Below, one piece after another: positions 45,864 through 54,213 of a stretch of 64,000 nucleotides of DNA. The notes below the pieces were generated by a model. That model saw only the letters and a list, made by a program, of their open reading frames with translations. It searched no databases and was not told the origin of the DNA. Origin of the DNA: Qipengyuania sp. HL-TH1 (lineage in GTDB: Bacteria; Pseudomonadota; Alphaproteobacteria; Sphingomonadales; Sphingomonadaceae); NCBI RefSeq assembly GCF_036365825.1, contig NZ_CP142675.1, positions 2,178,501 through 2,242,500 on the forward strand, given 5' to 3'. Position numbers and translations under genes: made by a program. Numbering within the stretch: the first letter of the stretch is position 1; every line of letters starts with the position of its first letter.

Positions 45864-45989
45864 TTAGTCCTTGACCACCACTGCGTACCAATCCCAGGCG
45901 ACAGCGCGCACGCTGGGGGTGGCCAGATTCACGCCGAGGTTCGCGGCGTCAGCCTGCACTTGCTCGGAATTCGCAAGAAAATTGAACAT
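45864..45989 (-). CDS. MFN-family small peptide 1 (putative precursor)
   Basis: A 41-residue peptide starting MFNFLANSEQVQADAANL and ending VRAVAWDWYAVVVKD. GGGAG lies about nine bases before the ATG. It is the first peptide of the row; an AT-rich region of about 150 bases upstream (45990-46140) should hold the operon promoter. The WDWY motif in the tail aligns with YDSHTW of peptide 2 and YSSTFY of peptide 3, which shows common descent with fast change of the core. Confidence 0.72.
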   Translation of the reverse strand: MFNFLANSEQVQADAANLGVNLATPSVRAVAWDWYAVVVKD

Positions 45990-46151
45990 CACTACTACTC
46001 CCTGTTTACATCGCCATCGCCAGATAACGATGACAAACAGAACAAACGCGAGAAAACGATTCGGGTCAATGAAAACGTTTCAAACAAGATATAATAAGCG
46101 TATAAAAGCCCGAATAACCCAATATACATATGGACATCCGCACCCCAATCG

Positions 46152-46286
46152 ATGCGTCCGGTTCAAGCTGATGGCGCAGACCTCAATGCCCTTCTTTTCA
46201 GGCTTCTTCTGCAGGCCGGCAATCCTGAAGAATATCGCAAAGGCGACGCGGGCAAGCACCTCTATCGCATCGTGTTCGGTGATTAG
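46152..46286 (+). pseudogene. short coding remnant or small protein
   Basis: A 44-codon frame reading MRPVQADGADLNALLFRLLL then QAGNPEEYRKGDAGKHLYRI to VFGD. It looks like real protein, especially from LNALLF on, but no Shine-Dalgarno is visible and the length suggests the C-terminal end of a larger gene. Family not recognised. Confidence 0.35.
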
Positions 46287-47187
46287 GCCACGGAGTCGAG
46301 ACAGAGTTGCTTCGTACGTCCGTCGGGCGGTGTCACCCGCTTCGTTTGCCTTAGCAATTCTTTCGGGCGTCCATCACCGTCTCTTCGGCATACCCTCCCA
46401 ATCGATCACGCTATCCCCACCTTCACTACGGTCTGACGCTTCCTTCGCCGTCGCGAACGACGGCAGACCGTTCGCGCAGTAGAAGGGTGCAATGTGCCGA
46501 CGACGACGATGTGGCTCAAGACTTCTGCGGGATTTCTCGCGCGCTTTTAACTTTGGGATCGGAGGCATGTCAGCGGAAGCTCACCTCGCGTCAAGGGCGT
46601 GCGAATAGTAGCTATCCTGAATCGTTCTTCGAAACCTGCCAGTCCGCGCTCGGCCCAGTTGCCGCCAGGTTGCGAGGCAGTGCCGGCGAAAGTTCATTGT
46701 AGGGTTTTGGCGAAAGAACGGCCGTTGAGCCCGGCGCAAGGAAATGACCGGTCAGTCCCAGACCCTGCTATTCAGGTTGATCGAAAGGGATGTCCGCTTT
46801 AGGGTCACCGGCTGGCAAGATCTAATGACCGAGAAACAGACTTAGCACAGCGGTACTAGATGCGAGATAAATTCCTTGAATGCACGTTTCTTCGTCCCGC
46901 GTTATGACCGATCATAAGCTTCCGTGTAAGCGACAGGTAAAATGCAGCGAGGCCAGAGTATCGGTGCCGCTTTCCGATCGCTCGAGCAGACTGCGAACTG
47001 GGTCTGGCATCATCAGATGGGCGAACGGAAACGTACTGAGCCCGCTCTGAATATGCCCCCCCTTGCCAGCACGGTGAAGCTGACTGCGGAAGTCGCTCTC
47101 GCGGCGGGACAAGCCCGCCGCGAAATGAAGGGTGTGCCCCTGGCCTTGAACCAACTCACTAACTGTTCCGAGGAACACTCTAGGCTT
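46287..47187. other. stretch without a convincing gene
   Basis: About 900 bases with several short overlapping open frames on both strands, none with a good start, composition or recognisable motif. GC content is lower and codon patterns mixed, consistent with decayed or junction DNA between the peptide cluster and the next small operon. Confidence 0.4.
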
Positions 47188-47400
47188 TCACGGCGGCTGC
47201 AGCGTTTCCGCCGCAGAGCCATCAGGTTCTTCCAAATTAGGCCACACCGCGTCAGTTTGAACAGGTTCGCTCTCTCGCGAAGCCAACATCTGCCTGACCA
47301 GATCGACGGTAGCCTGCATTTGCTGGATTGCGTTGGCTCCTCGTCCAGCCAGACGGCTTGCAGCTGCATGAGACGCCTTAATTGTGCGTAAAGTCCTCAT
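47188..47400 (-). CDS. small helical protein, third gene of the HUH-motif operon
   Basis: A 70-residue protein (MRTLRTIKASHAAASRLAGR, then a helix IQQMQATVDLVRQMLA and an acidic Pro-containing tail). Its ATG overlaps the stop of the HUH-motif gene by four bases, which is the main reason to accept it. It may be an accessory DNA-binding or relaxosome-like protein; no family recognised. Confidence 0.5.
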   Translation of the reverse strand: MRTLRTIKASHAAASRLAGRGANAIQQMQATVDLVRQMLASRESEPVQTDAVWPNLEEPDGSAAETLQPP

Positions 47401-48014
47401 GCTGCGTTACCCCATGCAGCCTTGTGGTCACGCCATGCATTGAGCGCACTGGCGTAGCCCTTGTCGGAGCAGAGCCGCGCATCGACCTCGGTGAGACCAT
47501 TGAGTGTAAGCCCTCGCGGAAGCACAACGACATGCACATGGCTCCCATTGCCGTGTAGCCCCGCGCAGCTCGGCACATGGCCGATCAAGATCACAGGGAA
47601 CCGGTGAGCGAAGTGCGACCGCGAAAATGCGCGAACCCTTTCATAGGCGTGGTGCCATGCCTCGTTCGGATCGAGGTAGATTTTGGTCTGGATCATGGCA
47701 TGCTTCTCGAAGGTCGGCAGGGCTTCATCGAACCGTCGGGTCAGGAAAGCGAGGTCGACGTAATCAGCAGGCGCTGTTGGAGGCAGCAGGACTTCCACTT
47801 TCGTGGCTTGGCCAAACTTCGGATCATCGCCCAAGCGCACCTTGCGATCGATCCAACTGGAGACGCCTTCGCGGTCTCTCGTCTCCTGGTACCAGTACCG
47901 CGTGAATGCGAAGTCCGGATGCTCTTCGCGCACGTCATGCAGGAACGAGTTGAGCTTCCCCGGAGCAGGTGACTTCTTGGCTGCGCTGCGTTTCTTTGCT
48001 GGTGAAGTAGCCAT
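47397..48014 (-). CDS. HUH-motif protein, possible small relaxase or replication protein
   Basis: A 205-residue protein with a Lys-rich start (MATSPAKKRSAAKKSPAPGK). The segment HVPSCAGLHGNGSHVHVVVL contains His159-Val-His161, an HUH metal-binding motif preceded by a strand, as in MobA/MobL and rolling-circle nucleases. Candidate nucleophile Tyr residues include Tyr40 and Tyr42. The length is below that of most relaxases and no helicase domain follows. It starts two bases after the preceding stop and overlaps the next gene by four. A different metal-binding role is possible. Confidence 0.45.
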   Translation of the reverse strand: MATSPAKKRSAAKKSPAPGKLNSFLHDVREEHPDFAFTRYWYQETRDREGVSSWIDRKVRLGDDPKFGQATKVEVLLPPTAPADYVDLAFLTRRFDEALPTFEKHAMIQTKIYLDPNEAWHHAYERVRAFSRSHFAHRFPVILIGHVPSCAGLHGNGSHVHVVVLPRGLTLNGLTEVDARLCSDKGYASALNAWRDHKAAWGNAA

Positions 48015-48016
48015 GC

Positions 48017-48541
48017 TCAGTATCCCCCTTCGAAGGAGGGTTTCTCGGCCGCTCGCATTATGCCGGCGTAACGCTGGTAGCCTGTCTGGAACGGGGGCAG
48101 TTCGCATGGTTCGAGCCCATCGGAACTCAGGCGAAAATAGGGGCCTGAGCCAGCGCACGGGATAAGCCACAGACCGCTGAGGTCGAGCCGCCAAGCGACA
48201 TATTGGTGCAGCCACTCGCCAGCCTCATTCAACAACACATCGAACGAGGCGCCGTGCAGGGCATCGTAGCGAAGCAGGACAAGATCCATACCCGTGATCT
48301 GCGCCATGAGCTCGCATTCGGGGTAAAGCAGCGGACGATCGCACGAGGTTGCAGCAAGCGCCAAGTTCGCTGACGGAGAAGTAACCACTCCCTGATTGAG
48401 TTGCTCGTCGAGAGGCTCGCCTCCTCGCAGCGACATCCCGCAGGCTTCGACGAGTGCTCCTAGGCGACTACGCGTTCTGTGGGCTGTTTGCGGGAGCAGG
48501 GGTTCGCCCATCACCGGGCGTTTGAGTGTGACCAGATTCAT
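48017..48541 (-). CDS. hypothetical protein, first gene of the HUH-motif operon
   Basis: A 174-residue protein starting MNLVTLKRPVMGEPLLPQTA, with two conserved-looking blocks (LLYPECELMAQITGMDLVLL and WRLDLSGLWLIPCAGSGPYF). No known motif or membrane segment. It is tightly linked to the HUH-motif gene (two-base gap). ACCAGATTCATATTCTATCTTCC-type sequence upstream lies in a 580-base region without genes, where its promoter should be. Confidence 0.5.
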   Translation of the reverse strand: MNLVTLKRPVMGEPLLPQTAHRTRSRLGALVEACGMSLRGGEPLDEQLNQGVVTSPSANLALAATSCDRPLLYPECELMAQITGMDLVLLRYDALHGASFDVLLNEAGEWLHQYVAWRLDLSGLWLIPCAGSGPYFRLSSDGLEPCELPPFQTGYQRYAGIMRAAEKPSFEGGY

Positions 48542-49123
48542 ATTCTATCTTCCTTGGAAAGAAGCCGTTCTGGCCGAGGGCGGCTTCTCCTATTTTCACC
48601 ATTTTCTCGGCCTTACAGCCGATCACTTCCTCCATTGGTTAGTTCGACGCGCCGGCTCTCGGCGCGCCCGGATCAATTACACTTCTCTTTCGTGGCACAG
48701 ACTACTGGCGCTGACTTAAGGCACCGCTTGCTGGCGCTGAGCCTCGCGTATGCGCAGTTCTGGGGGGGGGGGGGAAACGACAGATCACCGAAGAGGCTAG
48801 CCTCACAGCGCGGGGTCGCATTTCACACTGGATGATCTGCCGTTCCTCTATGAGGTAAGCACGGTGATCACGCTTCACCACCTAGGTGTTCTGCACAGTG
48901 TCCCGATGTCGAACACCACGCCGACAGCCCTGCGAGCGCTTACGAATTCTTGTGCCCGCGTCTAATTAGGAAGCCCGCTCGACGGCGCGGTGCAAGCAGG
49001 AAGTTCGAACTGCGCAGAAGCCTCTAGGTGAACCACCAAGCCAGCCCTACGCCTATTGCAGCGAGGTGAAGGCTCAGGAGCACAAAGAACTCCAGCGTAG
49101 TTCCGAAGCCTTTGCGGCTACGC
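48542..49123. other. intergenic stretch containing a poly-G tract
   Basis: No gene that I trust. Short frames on the plus strand lack starts and resemble no protein. The stretch includes the G13 run listed separately and a nearby imperfect repeat of CTGGCGCTGA at about 48707-48740. Confidence 0.4.
48762..48774. repeat. G13 homopolymer
   Basis: Thirteen consecutive G residues, the longest homopolymer that I noticed in the window. It lies in non-coding DNA about 220 bases upstream of the 174-residue gene. Such tracts can slip and vary in length, or mark an assembly weakness. Confidence 0.8.
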
Positions 49124-49480
49124 TTAGCCACCGGGACACCACGGCTCGCGTCGGCCGGACCAGGTTCGAGCCAGACCCTCTGCGACTAATTGAGCACCAA
49201 TAGAGCGGCCTGAACGATGTAGGGTAGCGAGCGTACGACCGTAGCGATCCTGGCCGGTACGGGCGATCTCAAAGGCGCCGGCATTTAGGAGCTGAATGAG
49301 CCTGTTCCTAGCCCGCAGGGCCAGCGCCCTCTCGTATTCGCAAGCGCCGTTTAGCTCAGGCGTATCGATATCGGCGATCCTGATCTTCTCGCCTTCAAGC
49401 CAAACTGTGTCGCCATCGTGGACGCAGTGGTCGCGAGGACCGGGAGCACAGACGGCGAGCGCAGCAGCAATAAGAAGCAT
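49124..49480 (-). CDS. secreted staphylococcal-nuclease-like protein
   Basis: A 118-residue SNase-fold protein with a short hydrophobic signal (MLLIAAALAVCAPG). The motif order is complete: DGDTVWLEGEKIRIADIDTP with the conserved E following, then RTGQDRYGRTLA carrying the second Arg. Four Cys may form disulfides. It is better conserved than the SNase-like protein at 28 kb and is probably an active periplasmic or secreted nuclease. Gene context gives no partner. Confidence 0.75.
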   Translation of the reverse strand: MLLIAAALAVCAPGPRDHCVHDGDTVWLEGEKIRIADIDTPELNGACEYERALALRARNRLIQLLNAGAFEIARTGQDRYGRTLATLHRSGRSIGAQLVAEGLARTWSGRREPWCPGG

Positions 49481-49561
49481 GCGAGCAACCTAACCCGGAA
49501 AATGGCATTTTCCTACTCAGAACAAATATGGAACATGGTGCTCGTTGAGTCGGAGAGTTCC

Positions 49562-49654
49562 ATGATCGTTCTAAGCCCGCCGATGCTCGCCGCTATAGCG
49601 TGCGTCATTACCGCCTGTGCTGCTCTCGTATGGTCGGTTCGACGTAAACCATGA
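49562..49654 (+). CDS. 30-residue single-helix membrane protein
   Basis: MIVLSPPMLAAIACVITACA followed by ALVWSVRRKP: one membrane helix and a basic cytoplasmic end. GGAGAG stands just before the ATG, and its stop overlaps the next gene by four bases (ATGA), which supports translation. Role unknown. Confidence 0.5.
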   Translation: MIVLSPPMLAAIACVITACAALVWSVRRKP

Positions 49655-49878
49655 GTTCGAAGCGTCTCGATACGATCGCCGATTATTCGCGCCACGGCTA
49701 CGCGCTGAGGGTCGACTGCCGCCACTGCCGCAGGATCGCTGTGCTCAATCCACTCAGCATCGTGTTGCTCTGTCAGCAGCGCGGTTGGTCAAAGCAAATG
49801 TCTACGCTTGAAGGTCGCTTGCGGTGCTCTCGGTGTGGGAGCCGCGATACGAGACTGGGACCAGCGTTCGGCCAATGA
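49651..49878 (+). CDS. small zinc-ribbon protein
   Basis: A 75-residue protein with two Cys pairs, VDCRHCRR and LRCSRCGS, in treble-clef/zinc-ribbon spacing of about 30 residues, and a basic N-terminus. Similar small proteins of unknown function occur on many sphingomonad islands. Its start overlaps the stop of the 30-residue membrane protein. Confidence 0.6.
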   Translation: MSSKRLDTIADYSRHGYALRVDCRHCRRIAVLNPLSIVLLCQQRGWSKQMSTLEGRLRCSRCGSRDTRLGPAFGQ

Positions 49879-49998
49879 GAAAGCTTTTCATAAGTGGCAG
49901 CTTTGCGCCCCAATATCGGTCGTTCGATAGACATTGCAAAGTCCCAAAAAGCTGCCGTTTCGAGGTGGCACGGGCTTTGTCCTCCTTTCAAGGACTAA

Positions 49999-51372
49999 TC
50001 AACTTTCCGACTGTAGTGCTTCAAGATTGTCGGAATTCCTGTTCCGATAAAGCCAGTCGCAAGAAGATATGAGGCAGAGACGCGCTGTCACTTCAGCGCT
50101 TGAGCGGATATGCGTCCAGTCATCGGCAAAATCTTGGCTAGAACCATGTATGAGGCGGCTTCGACCATCGCCATAAATCTTGCTGATTACACTCTTTGTG
50201 GTGCGGCCGTCCTTGAAGAGCGGACCGTCCGGCTTGTAGCCTAGCCGAGCGCCAAGCAGTTTCACGATTGCATATTCGCCCTTGCCCCCCACGAGCGCGT
50301 CCATGCTGGCTGCGAATTTTGTGGTCGCGATTTGATCAAGAGGCTCGCGAGTTGCTTCATGAAACCACAGCAGGCCCATGAAGATTGCATTCATGACCTT
50401 GGGACGATCAACCGGGCGTCCGGGCTGGACATAGTTGAGTAACGCTTCCCCAACCTGATCCAGCAGCCATTGGTTTTCGGTCAGGTTCGAGACAAGTTCG
50501 CTATCCGTCCAGCGCCCAACAGGCAGTTCGGACTTTGCGGACGAACTGCCAGGGTATTTCCCTTTGCCGAAGCTTACTGTGTGGCGGTTGGGCAGCTTCC
50601 GATCGTAAAGAAGTTTCATCCACTGCACGCCTTGGGAAGGGCGTTCCCACATCAACGACACAGCCGACATGGCGAGCCGTGCGGCTAGCAGACCTTTTTC
50701 TTCGATGTTCTTGGATGAGAGGGCATCGGTCTCGATCGTGCAGGCGACGGGGCATTCTCCGATTGCCTTGAGGATTGCATTTTCGGTTTGGGAATCAGCC
50801 GAGCCTTTGCGTGCCCGCATTGGCTTGCCCGACCAGATGGCTTCAAGTCTGCGCGCGCTAGTGCACGAGAGCTTGTTTCTCGCGACAAGTCGTTGGCGCC
50901 ATTGTTCTCGTGTCTCAAATACTACAGGGCCGACCCGCAAGGGATAGGCGCTCTCGCCCTCGAAGAGATGGCACCCCACGGTCAACTCGATTGGCTGCCT
51001 GTGGCGAAGCACATCCTCGTTGAGCCGCTCGCGAATCTTTTCTTCGACTTCGTCCACGAGGCCTTCGTCGGGTCGGTCAGAGTCCGTTTTGGCAAGCACA
51101 TTCGCAAAAGCGTATTCGACCAATTTCGCGAATTCATCGATCTTGAAGCGGGGTTTTATCGCCGGATCATTGCTCCACCATAGCCTTGCATAATCGAAAA
51201 CGGCGACTCGGAGAGCTTCTGTCGCTTTGAGATGTTCGCCGTTACCCAAGGCCAGTGTTGGCGGAAATCGCAGTTCTTTGATCGGACCAGGCTTGGGCGG
51301 CGTCCACTTCTCAGTCTGCGCCTTACGCAGTTCTCTCAAGATTGTGCTTATCAACTGTTTCTTTGTGGACAT
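49999..51372 (-). CDS. HEPN-like domain protein (ApeA-type C-terminus)
   Basis: A 457-residue protein. The C-terminal 120 residues include GDGRSRLIHGSSQDF, with an R-x4-H motif, followed by a long helix (SSAEVTARLCLISSCDWLY). This is the layout of ApeA-type and related HEPN ribonucleases. The N-terminal 330 residues are unassigned and could sense the trigger. I use the ATG at 51372, preceded by GAGG, not the upstream in-frame ATG at 51420. HEPN RNases commonly act in abortive infection. Confidence 0.55.
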   Translation of the reverse strand: MSTKKQLISTILRELRKAQTEKWTPPKPGPIKELRFPPTLALGNGEHLKATEALRVAVFDYARLWWSNDPAIKPRFKIDEFAKLVEYAFANVLAKTDSDRPDEGLVDEVEEKIRERLNEDVLRHRQPIELTVGCHLFEGESAYPLRVGPVVFETREQWRQRLVARNKLSCTSARRLEAIWSGKPMRARKGSADSQTENAILKAIGECPVACTIETDALSSKNIEEKGLLAARLAMSAVSLMWERPSQGVQWMKLLYDRKLPNRHTVSFGKGKYPGSSSAKSELPVGRWTDSELVSNLTENQWLLDQVGEALLNYVQPGRPVDRPKVMNAIFMGLLWFHEATREPLDQIATTKFAASMDALVGGKGEYAIVKLLGARLGYKPDGPLFKDGRTTKSVISKIYGDGRSRLIHGSSQDFADDWTHIRSSAEVTARLCLISSCDWLYRNRNSDNLEALQSES

Positions 51373-51566
51373 GGCCTCGATGTGGATCTCCTTGCATGGT
51401 CGGTGAACATTTGGCCCCACCGCATTGACTCAACGCTTTAAAAACTTCGCATACATACTGCCCTCGACGGGGCGAAGGGATGCATGGCGAGGCGTGAGCT
51501 GTCGTAGCTCTAGTGGCACGGTATGCTCGACCTTTATTCTTAGACCAGACCAGCTAAGTTCCTCAA

Positions 51567-52798
51567 ATGTCGACACCACCCAAAAACTTCACGTGGGAAC
51601 GCGGCCCATTTACCAAATGCGCTAAGTGCGGCGAAGATACCTTCGGTTTTTTAGCGCGGGCAAGCGAACGATTACTCATCGTTGCTCCAAATGTCGCTAC
51701 CGCATCGACGATCAACTTCCGGAGGTGGATAAGAAGGTTCTCTACTTCGACCAGTTCGCGTTCAGCGAACTTTTCAAAATCGAAGCTGGCACTCGCCGCC
51801 AAGACGAACTGACCGACTTTTGGCAGGAACTACATCAGTTGGTTCGTCGGGTCGTGCTGCTCCAACAAGCGATCTTGCCGCACTCCAACATTCACAGCAA
51901 CGAGACCATTGTCTCCCCTTGGCCGACTGAGTTGCGGGAAGCATACGAAGGCATTGGCGGCGACTTAGCCCTGCTCGACACTACATCCATCCAGTTACAA
52001 GATATTGGCGAATTCGCGTCAGCTTTCATCGAGGAGCGCGGGCCGAACCTCGACTTCGCGGTTGACCGAGTCCTGAACGGGCAACGCAACGAATGGCTCG
52101 ATGATATGCGCATCACGGTGAATGCCGACTATAGCCGATTTGCAGACGGCATACGCGAAGGACGGGACGATGTTGACAAGAGCATCGAAGGGCTAATGGA
52201 GCACTGGCGCGCCAAAGGTTATGGCTTCGATGAGGTCTTGGAAATTGAGTCAAAGGCGTATCTCCAAAGCCGACAGTCAGCGTTGCTAGACTTCTTCCAG
52301 AGGTCCGAACGTGCTGCGCAAGAAGGCGATATTATGTCGACCATCAACCTTAGCATGAGCCCGATAGTACAGGAGTTTTCTCTGCTGCGGCATCTTTTCC
52401 TCAAAGCAGGGGCAAAGGAGGAGAATCTGGTCGAGCGGATAAACCAATTTTGGGCTTGGGAACGGAATTCCGAAATGCCGACGGGGCGCATCCTGGCCTA
52501 TTTGTTCGCGGGACTTGCGGGTCAAGTTGCAGCGGGCCGCAAGCGTCCAGCGACAGCGAGCTTTATGAACGACGTGAATGCGATCTCGGCCTATGCCCCC
52601 TACGTGGATGCGATGTTCGTCGATAAAGAGTGCGCAACGATTTTGACGCAAGGTCGACCAGCTGCCGAGCTCAACTTCAAGGCGCGCATCTTCTCGCTAT
52701 CGAACCGAGATGATCTGCTTACGTATCTGGCTGAAATTGAGGCAGCGGCGACAAACGAAGTCAGGGAAATGGCAAACCTGATTTACGGTATCGATTGA
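51567..52798 (+). pseudogene. zinc-ribbon/PIN-like protein split by a one-base frameshift
   Basis: The first frame reads MSTPPKNFTWERGPFTKCAK and gives CAKCGEDTFGF. The second continues with SAGKRTITHRCSKCRYRID and on through LYFDQFAFSELFKIE to the stop at 52798. Adding one T to the run at 51647-51652 fuses the two and completes a CxxC...CxxC zinc ribbon, so this is one gene of about 410 codons with a one-base deletion. The body looks PIN-like: FDQFAFSEL near the start and YVDAMFVDKECATIL near the end carry the acidic residues. It is convergent with another PIN-like gene. Confidence 0.6.
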
Positions 52799-52881
52799 AG
52801 CCATCTCTACCTCAAATACTGGTGACGCTGCCCCAGCGAGGCCTAAGTCGCCGCGCGCATGTAGGAGGGGTTCGCTTTCGC

Positions 52882-53742
52882 CTAGCTCTGCACAGTCAAA
52901 TTCGGGTGCTGCCAGTCCTCGCCTACATACGCGCCCCACTGCCGCAGCAGTGTTCGGGCGACGAACGAAACATCGCGAACCTGCTTGTCACCACTGAACG
53001 TCCCCTCAAAAAATGTACCGACCGCAGCCACCTGCAAGTCAATTGCATCGTTCACGCGCTTCTCGAGCTTCTTCCCGCGACCTGCGCCTTCTCTGATCCA
53101 TGCAAGTGTATGGATCAGGACACACAGCGAATAGCGGAACGCGAACATGCTCATCGCGTCTTTGACCTTCATAGGTTCCGCGCCTTGCTTCTGCTGATTA
53201 TGAATCATGAAGTTACGAGTGGCCTCCAGCAGCAGGTCATTCGCCTTCAGTCGCGTCGCCTCAGATATCTTCTGCTGAGTTGCGATGGCGCGCCGTTCCT
53301 CGCGAGTGAAATCACCAGCCGCACCAACCAACGTTTCCTCCCAATTGGCGACCTCCTCACGCAAGCGTTCGATCATAGTGCTCGCGTATGCTTCTGCCTC
53401 CTGCATCATCGGCCCAAGATGGTCCGGCGGAGGAACGCGCCTTAGGTCAGCCGCAAGTTGTCCTAGCCTCACGCTTTCGGCGTAGTCGATCAGCTTTATC
53501 GCATCACCTTTGGACCGAACTTCATCGTCGAGAATGTCGCCAACAGGGCGCAGCGTGAAGACTTGGTTCGGAAACTTCGCGGCAATGGCCAAGGACTCAC
53601 GCGAGGTTGTCAACGCGTTCTTCTTCTGCATCTCGATGATCGTCCAATCGGAGAGCGCAATGGCATGATTCCGGTCCATCGCTAGGAATTCTTCCATCGC
53701 TGGCGCGCGCATTAGGTTTTTGTCGAAAACGATGGTGATCAT
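52882..53742 (-). CDS. PIN-like nuclease-fold protein
   Basis: A 286-residue protein. The N-terminus ITIVFDKNLMRAPAMEEF, with Asp7 and a following ALSDWTIIEMQKKNA (Asp and Glu), fits the first two acidic positions of PIN domains. A long helical insertion follows, and DVSFVARTLLRQWGAY lies near the end. I use the ATG at 53742; a coupled start at 53790 overlapping the upstream small gene is possible. Convergent with the zinc-ribbon/PIN-like gene, 83 bases apart. Probably an RNase-type effector; no antitoxin evident. Confidence 0.5.
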   Translation of the reverse strand: MITIVFDKNLMRAPAMEEFLAMDRNHAIALSDWTIIEMQKKNALTTSRESLAIAAKFPNQVFTLRPVGDILDDEVRSKGDAIKLIDYAESVRLGQLAADLRRVPPPDHLGPMMQEAEAYASTMIERLREEVANWEETLVGAAGDFTREERRAIATQQKISEATRLKANDLLLEATRNFMIHNQQKQGAEPMKVKDAMSMFAFRYSLCVLIHTLAWIREGAGRGKKLEKRVNDAIDLQVAAVGTFFEGTFSGDKQVRDVSFVARTLLRQWGAYVGEDWQHPNLTVQS

Positions 53743-53786
53743 GCAGTTGTAGTGATGCCGAACGCCCAGAATTGCAATTTGAGGTC

Positions 53787-54122
53787 TCAACGTGGCAACG
53801 TTGCTCCGGATTCGGGCATGATCACATTGGCGAAAAGGCTTTCTAATGCGATACCGTAACCTGCAACCAGTCTGACCCGAGTATCCCGTTGCAAGCCTGC
53901 GACCTCGTCACTCCTAGAGCTGAGTGTCTGCTTCGGCAGGTCGGGGCGCCAAAAGCCGTCAGTCTCCTTACGGCCCATTTCCTTCCATTCTGGCACTTTT
54001 CCACATCCGATAGCAGACTGAGTGTAGGCATATCCAACCTGTTGCAATGCGACCGACCGCCCATTGCGTAAATTGCAATTGGCGGAGACGAACAGCTCAT
54101 ATGCTGACGTTACCTTGGTCAA
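53787..54122 (-). CDS. hypothetical protein upstream of the PIN-like gene
   Basis: A 111-residue frame (MTKVTSAYELFVSANCNLRN) without recognisable domain. It ends with a four-base overlap with the longer alternative start of the PIN-like gene, which gives weak support. Composition is average; Shine-Dalgarno not clear. Could be an antitoxin by position or not be translated. Confidence 0.35.
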   Translation of the reverse strand: MTKVTSAYELFVSANCNLRNGRSVALQQVGYAYTQSAIGCGKVPEWKEMGRKETDGFWRPDLPKQTLSSRSDEVAGLQRDTRVRLVAGYGIALESLFANVIMPESGATLPR

Positions 54123-54213
54123 TCAAGAACTGCTTGAATAATCGGCCTGCCAGATTTTTTATCAGGCACCCGCATGGCATCATGCGCTAATTGCTCTCGC
54201 GTCGCGCTCTCGC

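Noticed and set aside
45471-45989. Lasso peptide precursors
   Set aside because: No lasso B or C enzymes are present and the tails lack the Gly/Ala start and Asp/Glu ring position.
46374-46568. 64-codon minus-strand frame
   Set aside because: No start signal, no conserved-looking segment, and it lies in DNA with decayed composition.
49150-49175. tRNA T-arm-like GGTTCGAGCC
   Set aside because: No acceptor or anticodon arms around it; it lies inside the SNase-like gene.
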